Below, one piece after another: positions 56,552 through 64,000 of a DNA stretch of 64,000 bases. The translations under genes were made by a program, and so were the position numbers. The stretch's first letter is position 1. Every line of letters starts with the position of its first letter. The notes under the pieces were generated by a model, which was not told the origin of the DNA, searched no databases, and saw only the letters and a list, made by a program, of their open reading frames with translations. Source of the DNA: Burkholderiales bacterium (GTDB lineage: Bacteria > Pseudomonadota > Gammaproteobacteria > Burkholderiales > Nitrosomonadaceae); contig JACKLV010000003.1 in NCBI GenBank assembly GCA_024235755.1, positions 1-64,000 on the forward strand, read 5' to 3'.

Positions 56552-56685
56552 GACGGTCTCCAGAACAGGGAATTGTACTAAACAGAATAGATTGTAATCC
56601 GGTCAATACTTTCCGGCAATGCAACTAGCACACTATCCATACCGTCATTTTTAGCTGCATTGTTAACTGAACGCCAGTTAACTTG

Positions 56686-58257
56686 TTAGTCACCCCGGCG
56701 TCTGTCCAACATATCAGGCAGATGTTTGAGAAAACGGCCGGCATTGATCATCTGGCGGCGCAGCAACTTCCAGTTTTCCGTTTTTTTCTTTTCATCCAAA
56801 CAACGCAGCAAACGCGCCTGCTGGGCTTCTTCCTGGTGATTTAAAATCGCCGCCCACAACGTATCTTCCACATTATAAACATGATTTTCCATCAGACAGA
56901 CAGGAATGACATGATCAGTCGGCACGGCGAGATCGATGGCAATAGCTTCTATCGCAGCGCGAATGTTGACCGCTTTGGTATTTTGTGGATGCGTCAGATC
57001 ATAAGGCGGATTCCATTCGCCCGCCGGGCGCAACCGGTCCACTTGGCTGGCTACGATCAACAACGGCGGAGGCCGACGGGTTGTCTGTTTTGAGAAAAAT
57101 GTGCGCAGCGCATCCAGACAATCGCGTTCTATCTGCCGGTCGGGCCGGTTGGCGGGGCTAACCCACAAAATCAGATCGGCGTCCTTGGCTGCATCGTGCA
57201 GCTTTTTACTGTCGAAATTTTCGCTGTCGCATCCCGGGCTGTCAAAGATCAAAGCCTGCGTCAAGCCTGCGTGTATCAACGCAAACGGTTTCAGCATTTC
57301 GGTACTGTCTGGAAGAACATCGGCAACGGTTGCCAGTTTATCAAACAGCGCGTTGATCAGACTTGACTTGCCGGCATTGGAACGCCCCAACACCAGTATT
57401 CGCAACGGTTCTTCTTCAATTCTTGCTTCGGCCGCGGTATCCGCAGCCTGATCCATTTGATGCATATCGGCAGTGGTGCGTTCGGTTCGTGCTGTCACCG
57501 GCTCATCGTCGGTCAATACCAGGCGGCCACTGTATAAGTCAATCGCGTAATAGCCGACTTTACGGATATACGTACGCAAAAACCAGCGGTGCAGCTCATC
57601 GCGCGCCTGAATATAGCTGCGTTCGCGCAAATGACGCCACGCTTCTCCAAGCAGCGCGTCGATGGGATTGACAATCATCCGTCCTGCCCGGTAAACATCA
57701 AAAACCTGTTCCGCCCTGTCCTTCCAGCGTTGCACACGAAACAAATCGCCGATAGTCAAACGATTACTGAACGGTACGTTTTCCGTAACATCGCGCCGCA
57801 GGTCGCGACTGGCGCGCTCGATCACCAGCAACGTATGCGGCACAGTCAATTCATATAATGGTTTGTCGACTTGCGGATGGTAACAGTGCGCAACGGTTTC
57901 CAGTGTGCGCCGCCCCAGCGCCAGAATCCAGTCGCCTTTTTCCAGCGGCCAGTCCTCCGCTTTGCAGTTTTGCGCCAGCGCCTGAACCCGGTCCCATGCC
58001 TCGTCTGCGCTAAGCGGCCATTCCGGATTCGGCTCCGTCACCGCTTCGGCAAGCAATCTGCGGTCACGCCGCACCAGCAACTGCTGCACACCATAGCCGA
58101 GACCGGTGCATATCAGCATGGCCAGCGCCCAAAACAGCAGATAGCCGTGTTGCCACAGCCACACCATACCCAGGCCCAACAACGCAAGAAACGGCAACAC
58201 AAACAGAACAAAACCCAGCAGCCTGAACGGGTCGATGCCATAAAACAGTGTTTTCAT
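56686..58257 (-). CDS. Membrane-anchored GTPase
   Basis: A 523-residue protein with two N-terminal membrane helices (about 12-55) and a cytoplasmic part. A helical region (about 70-290) is followed by a GTPase domain: G1 LGRSNAGKSSLINAL, a G3-like DSPG (ALIFDSPGCDSENF) and a G4 SQVD (VASQVDRLRP). A basic C-terminal tail ends the protein. It resembles dynamin/Era-like membrane GTPases of unknown role. ATG 58257 follows the upstream gene's stop by one base, so the two GTPases are translationally linked. Confidence 0.85.
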   Translation of the reverse strand: MKTLFYGIDPFRLLGFVLFVLPFLALLGLGMVWLWQHGYLLFWALAMLICTGLGYGVQQLLVRRDRRLLAEAVTEPNPEWPLSADEAWDRVQALAQNCKAEDWPLEKGDWILALGRRTLETVAHCYHPQVDKPLYELTVPHTLLVIERASRDLRRDVTENVPFSNRLTIGDLFRVQRWKDRAEQVFDVYRAGRMIVNPIDALLGEAWRHLRERSYIQARDELHRWFLRTYIRKVGYYAIDLYSGRLVLTDDEPVTARTERTTADMHQMDQAADTAAEARIEEEPLRILVLGRSNAGKSSLINALFDKLATVADVLPDSTEMLKPFALIHAGLTQALIFDSPGCDSENFDSKKLHDAAKDADLILWVSPANRPDRQIERDCLDALRTFFSKQTTRRPPPLLIVASQVDRLRPAGEWNPPYDLTHPQNTKAVNIRAAIEAIAIDLAVPTDHVIPVCLMENHVYNVEDTLWAAILNHQEEAQQARLLRCLDEKKKTENWKLLRRQMINAGRFLKHLPDMLDRRRGD

Positions 58258-58258
58258 T

Positions 58259-59485
58259 TCAGGGTTTACCCCGTAACCGGTCTCTGAGTATGGCCGCACC
58301 GCGCTCGAGTTCTTCCGCATAGATACGGCGTATCGTTTCTGCGTCCACATTCAGGTGGTTGCGATGTCTGACAAAGAAATACACTGCGGCCTTTCCCAAT
58401 GCGTAGGTCGTCGCGCCACTGGCGCTTGCGCCCCATAACGCGCCCACGGTCTGCCCAAAAAAGGGGATGATTTTAGTTATTGTCCGTCCAGCCCAGCGTG
58501 CCAGATAACCAGTCGCCACGCCTGCACCCATCAAGCCGAGAAATTCAGAAATCGTCCGCTTGTCCCAGGGCTGGCCATATAACACCGCGAGGCTATGCAA
58601 CAGCTTCGCCTGTACTGCTGAAACCGCCACCAGGTCGACCACCGGCAAAGCTCCGAGTCCCGCCGCGGTTGTCGAATAACCGACGATATGCTGGTGCGCT
58701 GTACGTTCAAACAAATCGTGCACTTGCCGGTCACTACGCAACAAATTCTCAAGCCCCAGCGACGACAGCGCCTCAATTGCCTGCCACAGTGCTTCGAGGC
58801 CATAATCGGACGGGTCGTAACCGTCTTCCGGCAGCGTCAGATCGACGGCAACCCAGCGAATTGGCGCATGACCGGGCAAGTCCGTAGCCGCATCGCGCTG
58901 CGCCTGTAAAGCCCGTTTCAGATCGGAAGGCACCGTATCCGGCAATGGTGTTTGATCATACGGCCACGGCTGAATATGCTGCCCGCCTAGAGGATAGCAT
59001 TCATGTAAGCCAGTCTGCACAATCAACAGCGGCCATTCGGGATGACGCACCCGCACGCTATGCAGTACCTCAAACACTGCCTGCTGCCTGACATCCGCCA
59101 CTTTCATCACGGCGATCAGCAAATGCGCCTTCGATTCGCAATAATTGATATCTTCCGACGGATCGTAAGCCACCTCGCCTAGGCCGCGCGTATCAAGAAA
59201 CCGCACCACCGGCATGTCCGCGGGAAAATCGTAAAAACGCGACTGCCGCGTGCACGGTTGAAAACCATTGCCGATTTCGGCGGTTTCGCTGCCCGTCATC
59301 GCTCGAATAATCGACGTCTTACCCGCCTGCGTCTTGCCGATCAGCCACAGCACCGGCACCGGCATTTTCTCTCGGGCTTCCTGCAACGATTTTTCCAGCA
59401 ATTCTTCATCGACTTTAGGGTCGAGCAATGCCTTACGCAACTGCTCCCAATAAGCCGGCCAGTTTTTTAAATTATCCCATTTCAT
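58259..59485 (-). CDS. DUF697-type GTPase
   Basis: A 408-residue GTPase with G1 LIGKTQAGKTSIIRAM, switch region FQPCTRQSRFYDF, G3 DTRG (FLDTRGLGE) and an HSR1/Era-like core (about 45-230). The C-terminal half contains membrane-active hydrophobic stretches (GLGALPVVDLVAVSAVQAKL, LGLMGAGVATGYLARWAG) typical of DUF697. Function unknown. Its start overlaps the glycosylase gene by 14 bp; its stop is one base before the next GTPase start. Confidence 0.88.
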   Translation of the reverse strand: MKWDNLKNWPAYWEQLRKALLDPKVDEELLEKSLQEAREKMPVPVLWLIGKTQAGKTSIIRAMTGSETAEIGNGFQPCTRQSRFYDFPADMPVVRFLDTRGLGEVAYDPSEDINYCESKAHLLIAVMKVADVRQQAVFEVLHSVRVRHPEWPLLIVQTGLHECYPLGGQHIQPWPYDQTPLPDTVPSDLKRALQAQRDAATDLPGHAPIRWVAVDLTLPEDGYDPSDYGLEALWQAIEALSSLGLENLLRSDRQVHDLFERTAHQHIVGYSTTAAGLGALPVVDLVAVSAVQAKLLHSLAVLYGQPWDKRTISEFLGLMGAGVATGYLARWAGRTITKIIPFFGQTVGALWGASASGATTYALGKAAVYFFVRHRNHLNVDAETIRRIYAEELERGAAILRDRLRGKP

Positions 59486-60038
59486 TGAATTGCATTATCG
59501 CACTACCGGATACGTGCCTCATAATTCTACCCGTAATATTATTTGCCCACTGTTCACGTTTTTCCGCAAATGACAGCGCAGCATGCGCCGGGCTTGTGGA
59601 GGGCAGGCGGGTAAGTTGTATCTGCTGCTGCAGCGCTGGCATGTGTTTTTTCAGCACATACCGCCTGAAACAGTCTTCCGCTTTGGCGCCGTTGAAAAAT
59701 ACGGCGCGAATCTGTGGATATGTTGCGAAGAAAGCCGGAAAATCATTGATTGTCTGGGAATCGATTTCAATACTGGAATCCAGGCTGCCTTTGCGCCGGC
59801 ACGATTGCAATACATCCCATAGCGCTATGCGTGCAGATTTCAGGGCATTTGTTTTTTCTGGATAGGTCGTTCGCTGGGAATCGAAACCGAGTAATTCACC
59901 CATAATGCGCCAGAAAGCATTGTGCGGATGTGCGTAATACTGATTTGCTTCAAGCGACGCCCGCCCCGGCATGCTGCCCAGAATCAGAATCTCGGCATCC
60001 GATTGCACGATCGGCGCAAAACTGTAGAGTGTGTCCAT
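59472..60038 (-). CDS. DNA-deoxyinosine/mismatch glycosylase
   Basis: A 188-residue UDG-superfamily enzyme (COG3663, hypoxanthine-DNA glycosylase type) excising deaminated bases. The catalytic-loop motif is LGSMPGRASLEANQYYAHPH and NAFWRIMGELLG follows. The C-terminal motif RLPSTSPAHA matches the family's LPSTSP(A)xA. A repair role suits exposure to nitrosating compounds from ammonia oxidation, which deaminate bases; this is inference. Confidence 0.9.
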   Translation of the reverse strand: MDTLYSFAPIVQSDAEILILGSMPGRASLEANQYYAHPHNAFWRIMGELLGFDSQRTTYPEKTNALKSARIALWDVLQSCRRKGSLDSSIEIDSQTINDFPAFFATYPQIRAVFFNGAKAEDCFRRYVLKKHMPALQQQIQLTRLPSTSPAHAALSFAEKREQWANNITGRIMRHVSGSAIMQFNEMG

Positions 60039-60071
60039 ACACTGAAATTGAATTAACGGTGTTGCAAACGA

Positions 60072-60809
60072 TCAGGGCATTTTATCCATATAATAGTGCC
60101 GGACTGGCTTTAATGCCTGATCCAGTTCATAAACCAGCGGCCTGCCTGTCGCCAGCTTCAGTCTCAGTACCTGCCGCGCTGACAGATGATCGAGTTGCCC
60201 CATTAACGTGCGCAGCAGATTTTTGTGCGACACGATCAACACGTTTTTGCCGCTTGCCAGTTCCGGTCGAATAATATCCCGCCAGTAAGGCTGCAACCGT
60301 TGCGCGGCCAACTTCAGACTTTCACCCTGCGGCAGTTCATTGACATGGATGCCGGCATAGCCGGGCTGATTGCCCGGAAAACGCGCATCATCCGTTGCCA
60401 GTTTTGGCGGTTCGCCATCATAGCGTATTTGCGTGCGCAGCACCGGCCAAAGCCCGAATTTTCTGACTGCTGCCAAGCGCCCCATGCCTTCCAGCGCGCC
60501 ATAATGCCGTTCGTTCAGGCGCCAGCATTTCTGTATAGGGAATTCAAGCGCCATCGCGGACAGCACGATTCTCGCTGTTTCGGATGCACGCTGCAATGTC
60601 GATGAAAAGCAGCAATCCAGCGTAAAATTGGCCTGCTGCAGCAGATGACCGGCATGCTCCGCTTCCAGCTTTCCCTTGGGGCTTAAAGCAACATCGCTCC
60701 AACCGGTGAATATCTTGTCGCGATTCCAGATACTTTGCCCGTGACGCAACAGCACAAGCCGTATTATGCCCTCAGCAGCCTGCGCTTCAATAGGAACGTG
60801 CGCCGTCAT
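60072..60809 (-). CDS. gpmA: 2,3-bisphosphoglycerate-dependent phosphoglycerate mutase
   Basis: A 245-residue histidine phosphatase-superfamily enzyme interconverting 3- and 2-phosphoglycerate. RHGQSIWNRDKIFTGWSDV carries the phospho-His, and LNERHYGALEGM, KLATDDARFPGNQPGY and TGRPLVYELD are GpmA-typical. The second His motif is SHKNLLRTL instead of the usual HGNSLR, so Lys replaces a Gly next to the catalytic His. ATG 60809 overlaps the desaturase stop as ATGA; the longer frame is rejected. Confidence 0.9.
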   Translation of the reverse strand: MTAHVPIEAQAAEGIIRLVLLRHGQSIWNRDKIFTGWSDVALSPKGKLEAEHAGHLLQQANFTLDCCFSSTLQRASETARIVLSAMALEFPIQKCWRLNERHYGALEGMGRLAAVRKFGLWPVLRTQIRYDGEPPKLATDDARFPGNQPGYAGIHVNELPQGESLKLAAQRLQPYWRDIIRPELASGKNVLIVSHKNLLRTLMGQLDHLSARQVLRLKLATGRPLVYELDQALKPVRHYYMDKMP

Positions 60810-61921
60810 TCGCTCCGATGCGCCTTTTCCTGGCTTTCCGCCGCCTGAGCAGATTCCTGCCAGATACGCGTCAATGCGTCCCACAGACTTTTGCGCATAG
60901 TCGTCAGATAGAGCGAATTGTCACTGAGCCCGTTAACCAGACGGCGCTGAGCTTTACCCAGGTTATGATAAGGCATACTCATGAACAGATGATGCGTGGC
61001 GTGAAAGCGCAGTCCGACCGGAGCCCATAGCGGCGTTATCAACGGATTGCCGGGCACGTTGACAGAATCCAGAAACTGCTCGGCGTGGCTCATCGGTTTT
61101 TCACCCGGATTGCGGTAGGCATGCGCTGCCAACGTACGCAGTGAATTCAAGATAAAAACCATCACCGCGACCAGATACCAAAGCACCAGCACTGAAAACG
61201 GAATCACATCCAGCCACGTCAACAACACGATGACAAAAGCAAACAGGAAAGCCGCCAGCTCCTGCTGCCGCCAGTTAAGGTCGTTGCGAATGGCATCCTC
61301 TGCCCGCTTGTAATTCGGATCGATGGTCAGCGACGAAGCGCGTTCCCAGACGATTTTACGCAATGGCGGAATCAGATAGGACAACGGCGTCAGCAGCAAA
61401 AAGCGTGCCAGCAGCAACAGCGGCAGGATAAACGACAGCAATACATAGCCGACCATCTCAACAGGCTTACGGGTTGCAAACGGCAGGTATTCGCCGTCCT
61501 CATGCGTGCCGTAGACATCGCGCCTGTGGTGATCGTTATGCACGCCATCATAGGTAAACGACGGAATCATGAAGGGAATGCCGCACAGGCAGTTCCACAC
61601 GATCCGGAATGTCTTGAACGTCCCTTTCTTCAAATGCGCCAGTTCGTGCACAAAAATGGCCGCACGGTACAAAGTCAGTACGGCAACCGCATAAGCGCCG
61701 ATCTGCCAAAGTGAAAACAGCGGCGACAACAGCGCAGTAAAAAACGCTGCCCATCCGACAACGATATTAAACAGAAAATCTGCCCAGTAAATCCAGGGGT
61801 TCGGCGTCATCAGATCGCTCACCAGACTGTGCGCTTCGCGTAACGGAAATGCTTCACCGCTGTTCGGATTGGCTGCGGATACTTCCGTTTCACCGGTTAT
61901 GGTTGCTTCGGTTTCTTTCAT
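60806..61921 (-). CDS. Membrane fatty acid desaturase
   Basis: A 371-residue integral membrane diiron enzyme. The histidine boxes are HELAHLKKG, HNDHHRRDVYGTH and HATHHLFMSMPYHN, spaced among about four membrane helices, as expected of acyl-lipid/acyl-CoA desaturases or hydroxylases. The substrate and double-bond position cannot be read from sequence. Its start overlaps the HIT gene stop by four bases (ATGA), as its stop does the gpmA start. Confidence 0.92.
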   Translation of the reverse strand: MKETEATITGETEVSAANPNSGEAFPLREAHSLVSDLMTPNPWIYWADFLFNIVVGWAAFFTALLSPLFSLWQIGAYAVAVLTLYRAAIFVHELAHLKKGTFKTFRIVWNCLCGIPFMIPSFTYDGVHNDHHRRDVYGTHEDGEYLPFATRKPVEMVGYVLLSFILPLLLLARFLLLTPLSYLIPPLRKIVWERASSLTIDPNYKRAEDAIRNDLNWRQQELAAFLFAFVIVLLTWLDVIPFSVLVLWYLVAVMVFILNSLRTLAAHAYRNPGEKPMSHAEQFLDSVNVPGNPLITPLWAPVGLRFHATHHLFMSMPYHNLGKAQRRLVNGLSDNSLYLTTMRKSLWDALTRIWQESAQAAESQEKAHRSE

Positions 61922-62361
61922 GACCAGCAGGCTTTAATATGCGCGATAATCAGTTGATTTGTCTGTTCGCCGGTTTCATTGACATGACCGAGATTCGGTG
62001 CGGCAGGCCATCCGGCATCGACGAATTCCGTATCCGCGAACTGTTTCGGCTGTGCGTAGCGCGGCACAACATGAAAATGCACATCGGGGTCGACCATCAT
62101 CAGCATCAGATAATTAATCTTGTCATACCGGAATGCTTTAGTCAGGGTATGTTCGATTTGATTGACCGCTTCGTGCAACTCGGCAAAGCTGGCTGCACTG
62201 AGTTCCGAGAACGCCCTGGCCGGTTCATGCGCAGCCAGCACCAGCGCGCCCAGCGTGACCTGTGCAGGACGCAACATGACACTCCAGTGCCGGAACGAAT
62301 GAATAATCGTCTGCGGCGCGCCGAATTTGCGCATGGTGTCATTTAAAACAGGTGCATTCAT
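61918..62361 (-). CDS. HIT family protein
   Basis: A 147-residue protein. The HIT motif is HFHVVPRY near residue 95 (HxHxxP form), and GALVLAAHEP with ASFAELHEAV are typical of the fold. HIT proteins hydrolyse or transfer nucleotides; this one lies between a nucleotidyltransferase and a desaturase gene. ATG 62361 has AAGGAG upstream. Confidence 0.85.
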   Translation of the reverse strand: MNAPVLNDTMRKFGAPQTIIHSFRHWSVMLRPAQVTLGALVLAAHEPARAFSELSAASFAELHEAVNQIEHTLTKAFRYDKINYLMLMMVDPDVHFHVVPRYAQPKQFADTEFVDAGWPAAPNLGHVNETGEQTNQLIIAHIKACWS

Positions 62362-62376
62362 TCTCGCTCCTTGCAA

Positions 62377-63111
62377 TTATTCCGTAAACAGCATCCCCGC
62401 TTTGGACAAGTCTTCAATAAAATCGATTTCACACCAGCGAAACCCTTTTACAGAACATGAATTGACCAGGTGCGCACGGGCAAGTTGGTCAATGATGGTC
62501 AGATACCAGGATTTCAATTCGGCAGGATGGCGCAACGCTTCTTCTACCGCCCTGCTGAAAAGGACCGGACCCTGTTCGCGAAAATAGACCAGACCGATCG
62601 ATTCGGCGTCGATTTCATGAGGCGGCACGATCTTGCTGACCTGTTTGACCCAGCCATCCGCGCCGAGTTGCACTTTCATGTCGTCGGCATCATAGCTTTC
62701 CTTGAAATCCACGCTCAGTGTAATCGGGGCGGATGGCGATTTCAATACTTGCAGCAACAGTGCCGGTTCAATCACCGTATCGCCGTTCAACAGCAAAAAA
62801 TCGCTTTCCATGGCGCTGCGCGCCAGCCAGCAACTGGCGAGATTATCCGCCACTTCATAAAATGGATTGAACACAACTTTGATATTGCCGGAGCCGGCAT
62901 AGCGTGCCTGCAGCAGTGCTTCTATCTGTCCCACCTGAAAACCGGCTACGATGGCTATGTCATCGATGCCAGCGGCAAGCAGCGCATCGATTTGCCACGC
63001 CAGCACAGGCTTATCGGCGACGGACAACAGGCATTTCGGGGAATTTTCGGTCAGCGGCAACAAACGCCGGCCCTGGCCGGCGCTCAGAATAATCGCTTTG
63101 ACAGCGTTCAC
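62377..63111 (-). CDS. LicC-like sugar/choline-phosphate nucleotidyltransferase
   Basis: A 244-residue GT-A nucleotidyltransferase. The signature is AIILSAGQGRRLLPLTENSP followed by KCLLSVADKPVL. NPFYEVADNLASCWLARSA and FLLLNGDTVI resemble phosphocholine cytidylyltransferases (LicC). GRWCEID-like residues (RWCEIDFIEDL) close the active site. The substrate is an alcohol- or sugar-phosphate. It leads the minus-strand operon; the stop is 16 bp before the HIT start. Confidence 0.88.
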   Translation of the reverse strand: MNAVKAIILSAGQGRRLLPLTENSPKCLLSVADKPVLAWQIDALLAAGIDDIAIVAGFQVGQIEALLQARYAGSGNIKVVFNPFYEVADNLASCWLARSAMESDFLLLNGDTVIEPALLLQVLKSPSAPITLSVDFKESYDADDMKVQLGADGWVKQVSKIVPPHEIDAESIGLVYFREQGPVLFSRAVEEALRHPAELKSWYLTIIDQLARAHLVNSCSVKGFRWCEIDFIEDLSKAGMLFTE

Positions 63112-63206
63112 GTAATTGATTTCGGATCGTTAATCATAAAGCACGTGATTTTAACCCGAATAGCGCACGGGTTGCTGAAAAATGAAGTAGCGGATACAGC
63201 AAGGGA

Positions 63207-64000
63207 CTAAAAATTCAAGCTGCTCATACTTCTGAGCGCCTCGACAATTTCTCTTACCGCCTTCAGGAACGCCTTGACCTGCGCCAGCGTGTTATCGCGC
63301 CCGAGGCTGACACGCACCGCGCAGCGCGCAAGCAGCGGATCGACCTGCATCGCTTCCAGCACATGGCTTTGCCCCGGATTTACGCTGGAGCAGGCCGCGC
63401 CGCTGGCAACGGCAAAGCCTTCCTTATCCAGTTTCACTACCAGCGTGTCGCCTTCCACATCCGGCAGCGCAAAATAAGTCGTGTTCGGGATGCGCTCAGC
63501 GCCTGCGCCAAAAATCACCGCGCCCATTTCAACCAGACCCTGTTCCAGGGTTTCACGCAGTTGCGCGACATGTTGCGCCGTTTCAGCCATGCGCGCCTGG
63601 GCCAGTTCACAGGAGACGCCAAATCCGACAATGGCGGGAACATTTTCCGTACCGGAGCGCAGCCCGTTCTCATGCCCGCCGCCGTAAATCAACGGTTTCA
63701 ACAACAAGCGCTTGTCGACAATCAAGGCGGCCGCGCCCTTCGGTCCGTATATTTTGTGCGACGACAGCGTCATCGCATGCACATTGAGCGCAGCAAAATC
63801 GACAGGTATCTTGCCAAGCCCCTGCACTGCATCGGTATGCACATACGCATTCTGCGAACGCGCAATCTCTGCAATCGCGGCCACATCCTGAATCACGCCG
63901 GTTTCATTGTTCGCCAGCATCACCGAAACCAGCGCAGGTTTTTGCTGCGCCATCGCATCCCGGGCCGTTGCCGGTTCCACTTGTCCATGTTGATTGACCG
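63207..64000 (-). CDS. Cysteine desulfurase, partial at right edge
   Basis: At least 264 residues of a NifS/IscS-type PLP enzyme; the N-terminus lies outside the window (the frame stays open to base 64000, reading VNQHGQVEPATARD). The PLP Lys is in TLSSHKIYGPKGAAAL, the Asp/His context in VHTDAVQGLG, the RSGTENVPAIVG block is intact, and the catalytic Cys is in ASGAACSSVNPGQSHVL. It mobilises sulfur from cysteine for Fe-S clusters or thiolation. The Cys loop and C-terminus resemble group II-like NifS forms; subgroup uncertain. Confidence 0.93.
   Translation of the reverse strand, partial: VNQHGQVEPATARDAMAQQKPALVSVMLANNETGVIQDVAAIAEIARSQNAYVHTDAVQGLGKIPVDFAALNVHAMTLSSHKIYGPKGAAALIVDKRLLLKPLIYGGGHENGLRSGTENVPAIVGFGVSCELAQARMAETAQHVAQLRETLEQGLVEMGAVIFGAGAERIPNTTYFALPDVEGDTLVVKLDKEGFAVASGAACSSVNPGQSHVLEAMQVDPLLARCAVRVSLGRDNTLAQVKAFLKAVREIVEALRSMSSLNF

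Noticed and set aside
56628..56644. Possible further copy of the dispersed repeat (GCACACTATCCATACCG)
   Set aside because: Only about 12 of 14 bases match one end and nothing beyond; too weak to include in the family.
62470..63210. 246-codon plus-strand frame opposite the nucleotidyltransferase gene
   Set aside because: It is the antisense shadow of a strongly supported enzyme; its His/Gln-rich composition is typical of such shadows.

Overview
This window looks like chromosomal DNA from an ammonia-oxidising betaproteobacterium of the Nitrosomonas type. The key evidence is a nitrosocyanin gene (5432-5851), a red copper protein known from ammonia oxidisers, with its Cys-x2-His-x4-His copper loop and its Glu ligand region intact. 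The gene order rnr-rlmB-argS-SPOR-dsbA, gmk-rpoZ-spoT and a riboswitch-led gcv operon fit the same lineage. Base composition is moderate and there are no rRNA genes, prophage or CRISPR arrays.

Layout. 1-2913: a partial unknown gene at the left edge, then a LemA/DUF2207 membrane pair. 3446-4891: pyruvate kinase. 5014-5851: a small unknown protein and nitrosocyanin. 6349-6433: tRNA-Leu(CAG). 6496-17700: a long plus-strand run of RNA, translation, envelope and stringent-response genes (rnr, rlmB, argS, SPOR protein, dsbA, HDOD-GAF protein, gmk, rpoZ, spoT). 17735-19649: mtfA and serine acetyltransferase, separated by MITE-like repeats. 19658-21281: a compact element of two roughly 224-bp inverted repeats, about 96% identical, flanking one AT-rich DUF4238 gene; this is the most unusual structure here. 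21303-31297: an orphan Fe(III)-type ABC ATPase, a spondin-domain secreted protein, small stress or envelope proteins, a BON-MscS channel with a DUF2254 partner, two EEP-fold phosphatases or nucleases and a PfkB kinase.

31495-36819: the glycine cleavage operon gcvT-gcvH-gcvPA-tpx-gcvPB, minus strand, behind a tandem glycine riboswitch and a recognisable promoter. 37043-41650: an SDR, a class II aldolase-family protein and a PAS-GAF-GGDEF-EAL protein. 41728-47313: a minus-strand cluster of DUF5995, PaaK/CapK-like ligase, glycosyltransferase, DUF3025 and MFS genes. 47574-56551: mostly small membrane or exported proteins, including a metzincin-type protease, hemerythrin, alpha-carbonic anhydrase, an EI24-type membrane protein, a GlcG-type protein and ZapD. 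56686-62361, or to 63111: a tightly packed operon of two membrane GTPases, a DNA glycosylase, a phosphoglycerate mutase, a desaturase, a HIT protein and a LicC-like nucleotidyltransferase. A cysteine desulfurase runs off the right edge.

A short dispersed repeat recurs through the intergenic regions. One copy (50409-50489) is complete, with perfect 17-bp terminal inverted repeats; partial copies lie near 18660, 29308, 47377 and 51106. All functional assignments come from reading motifs and family resemblance; no database search was possible.
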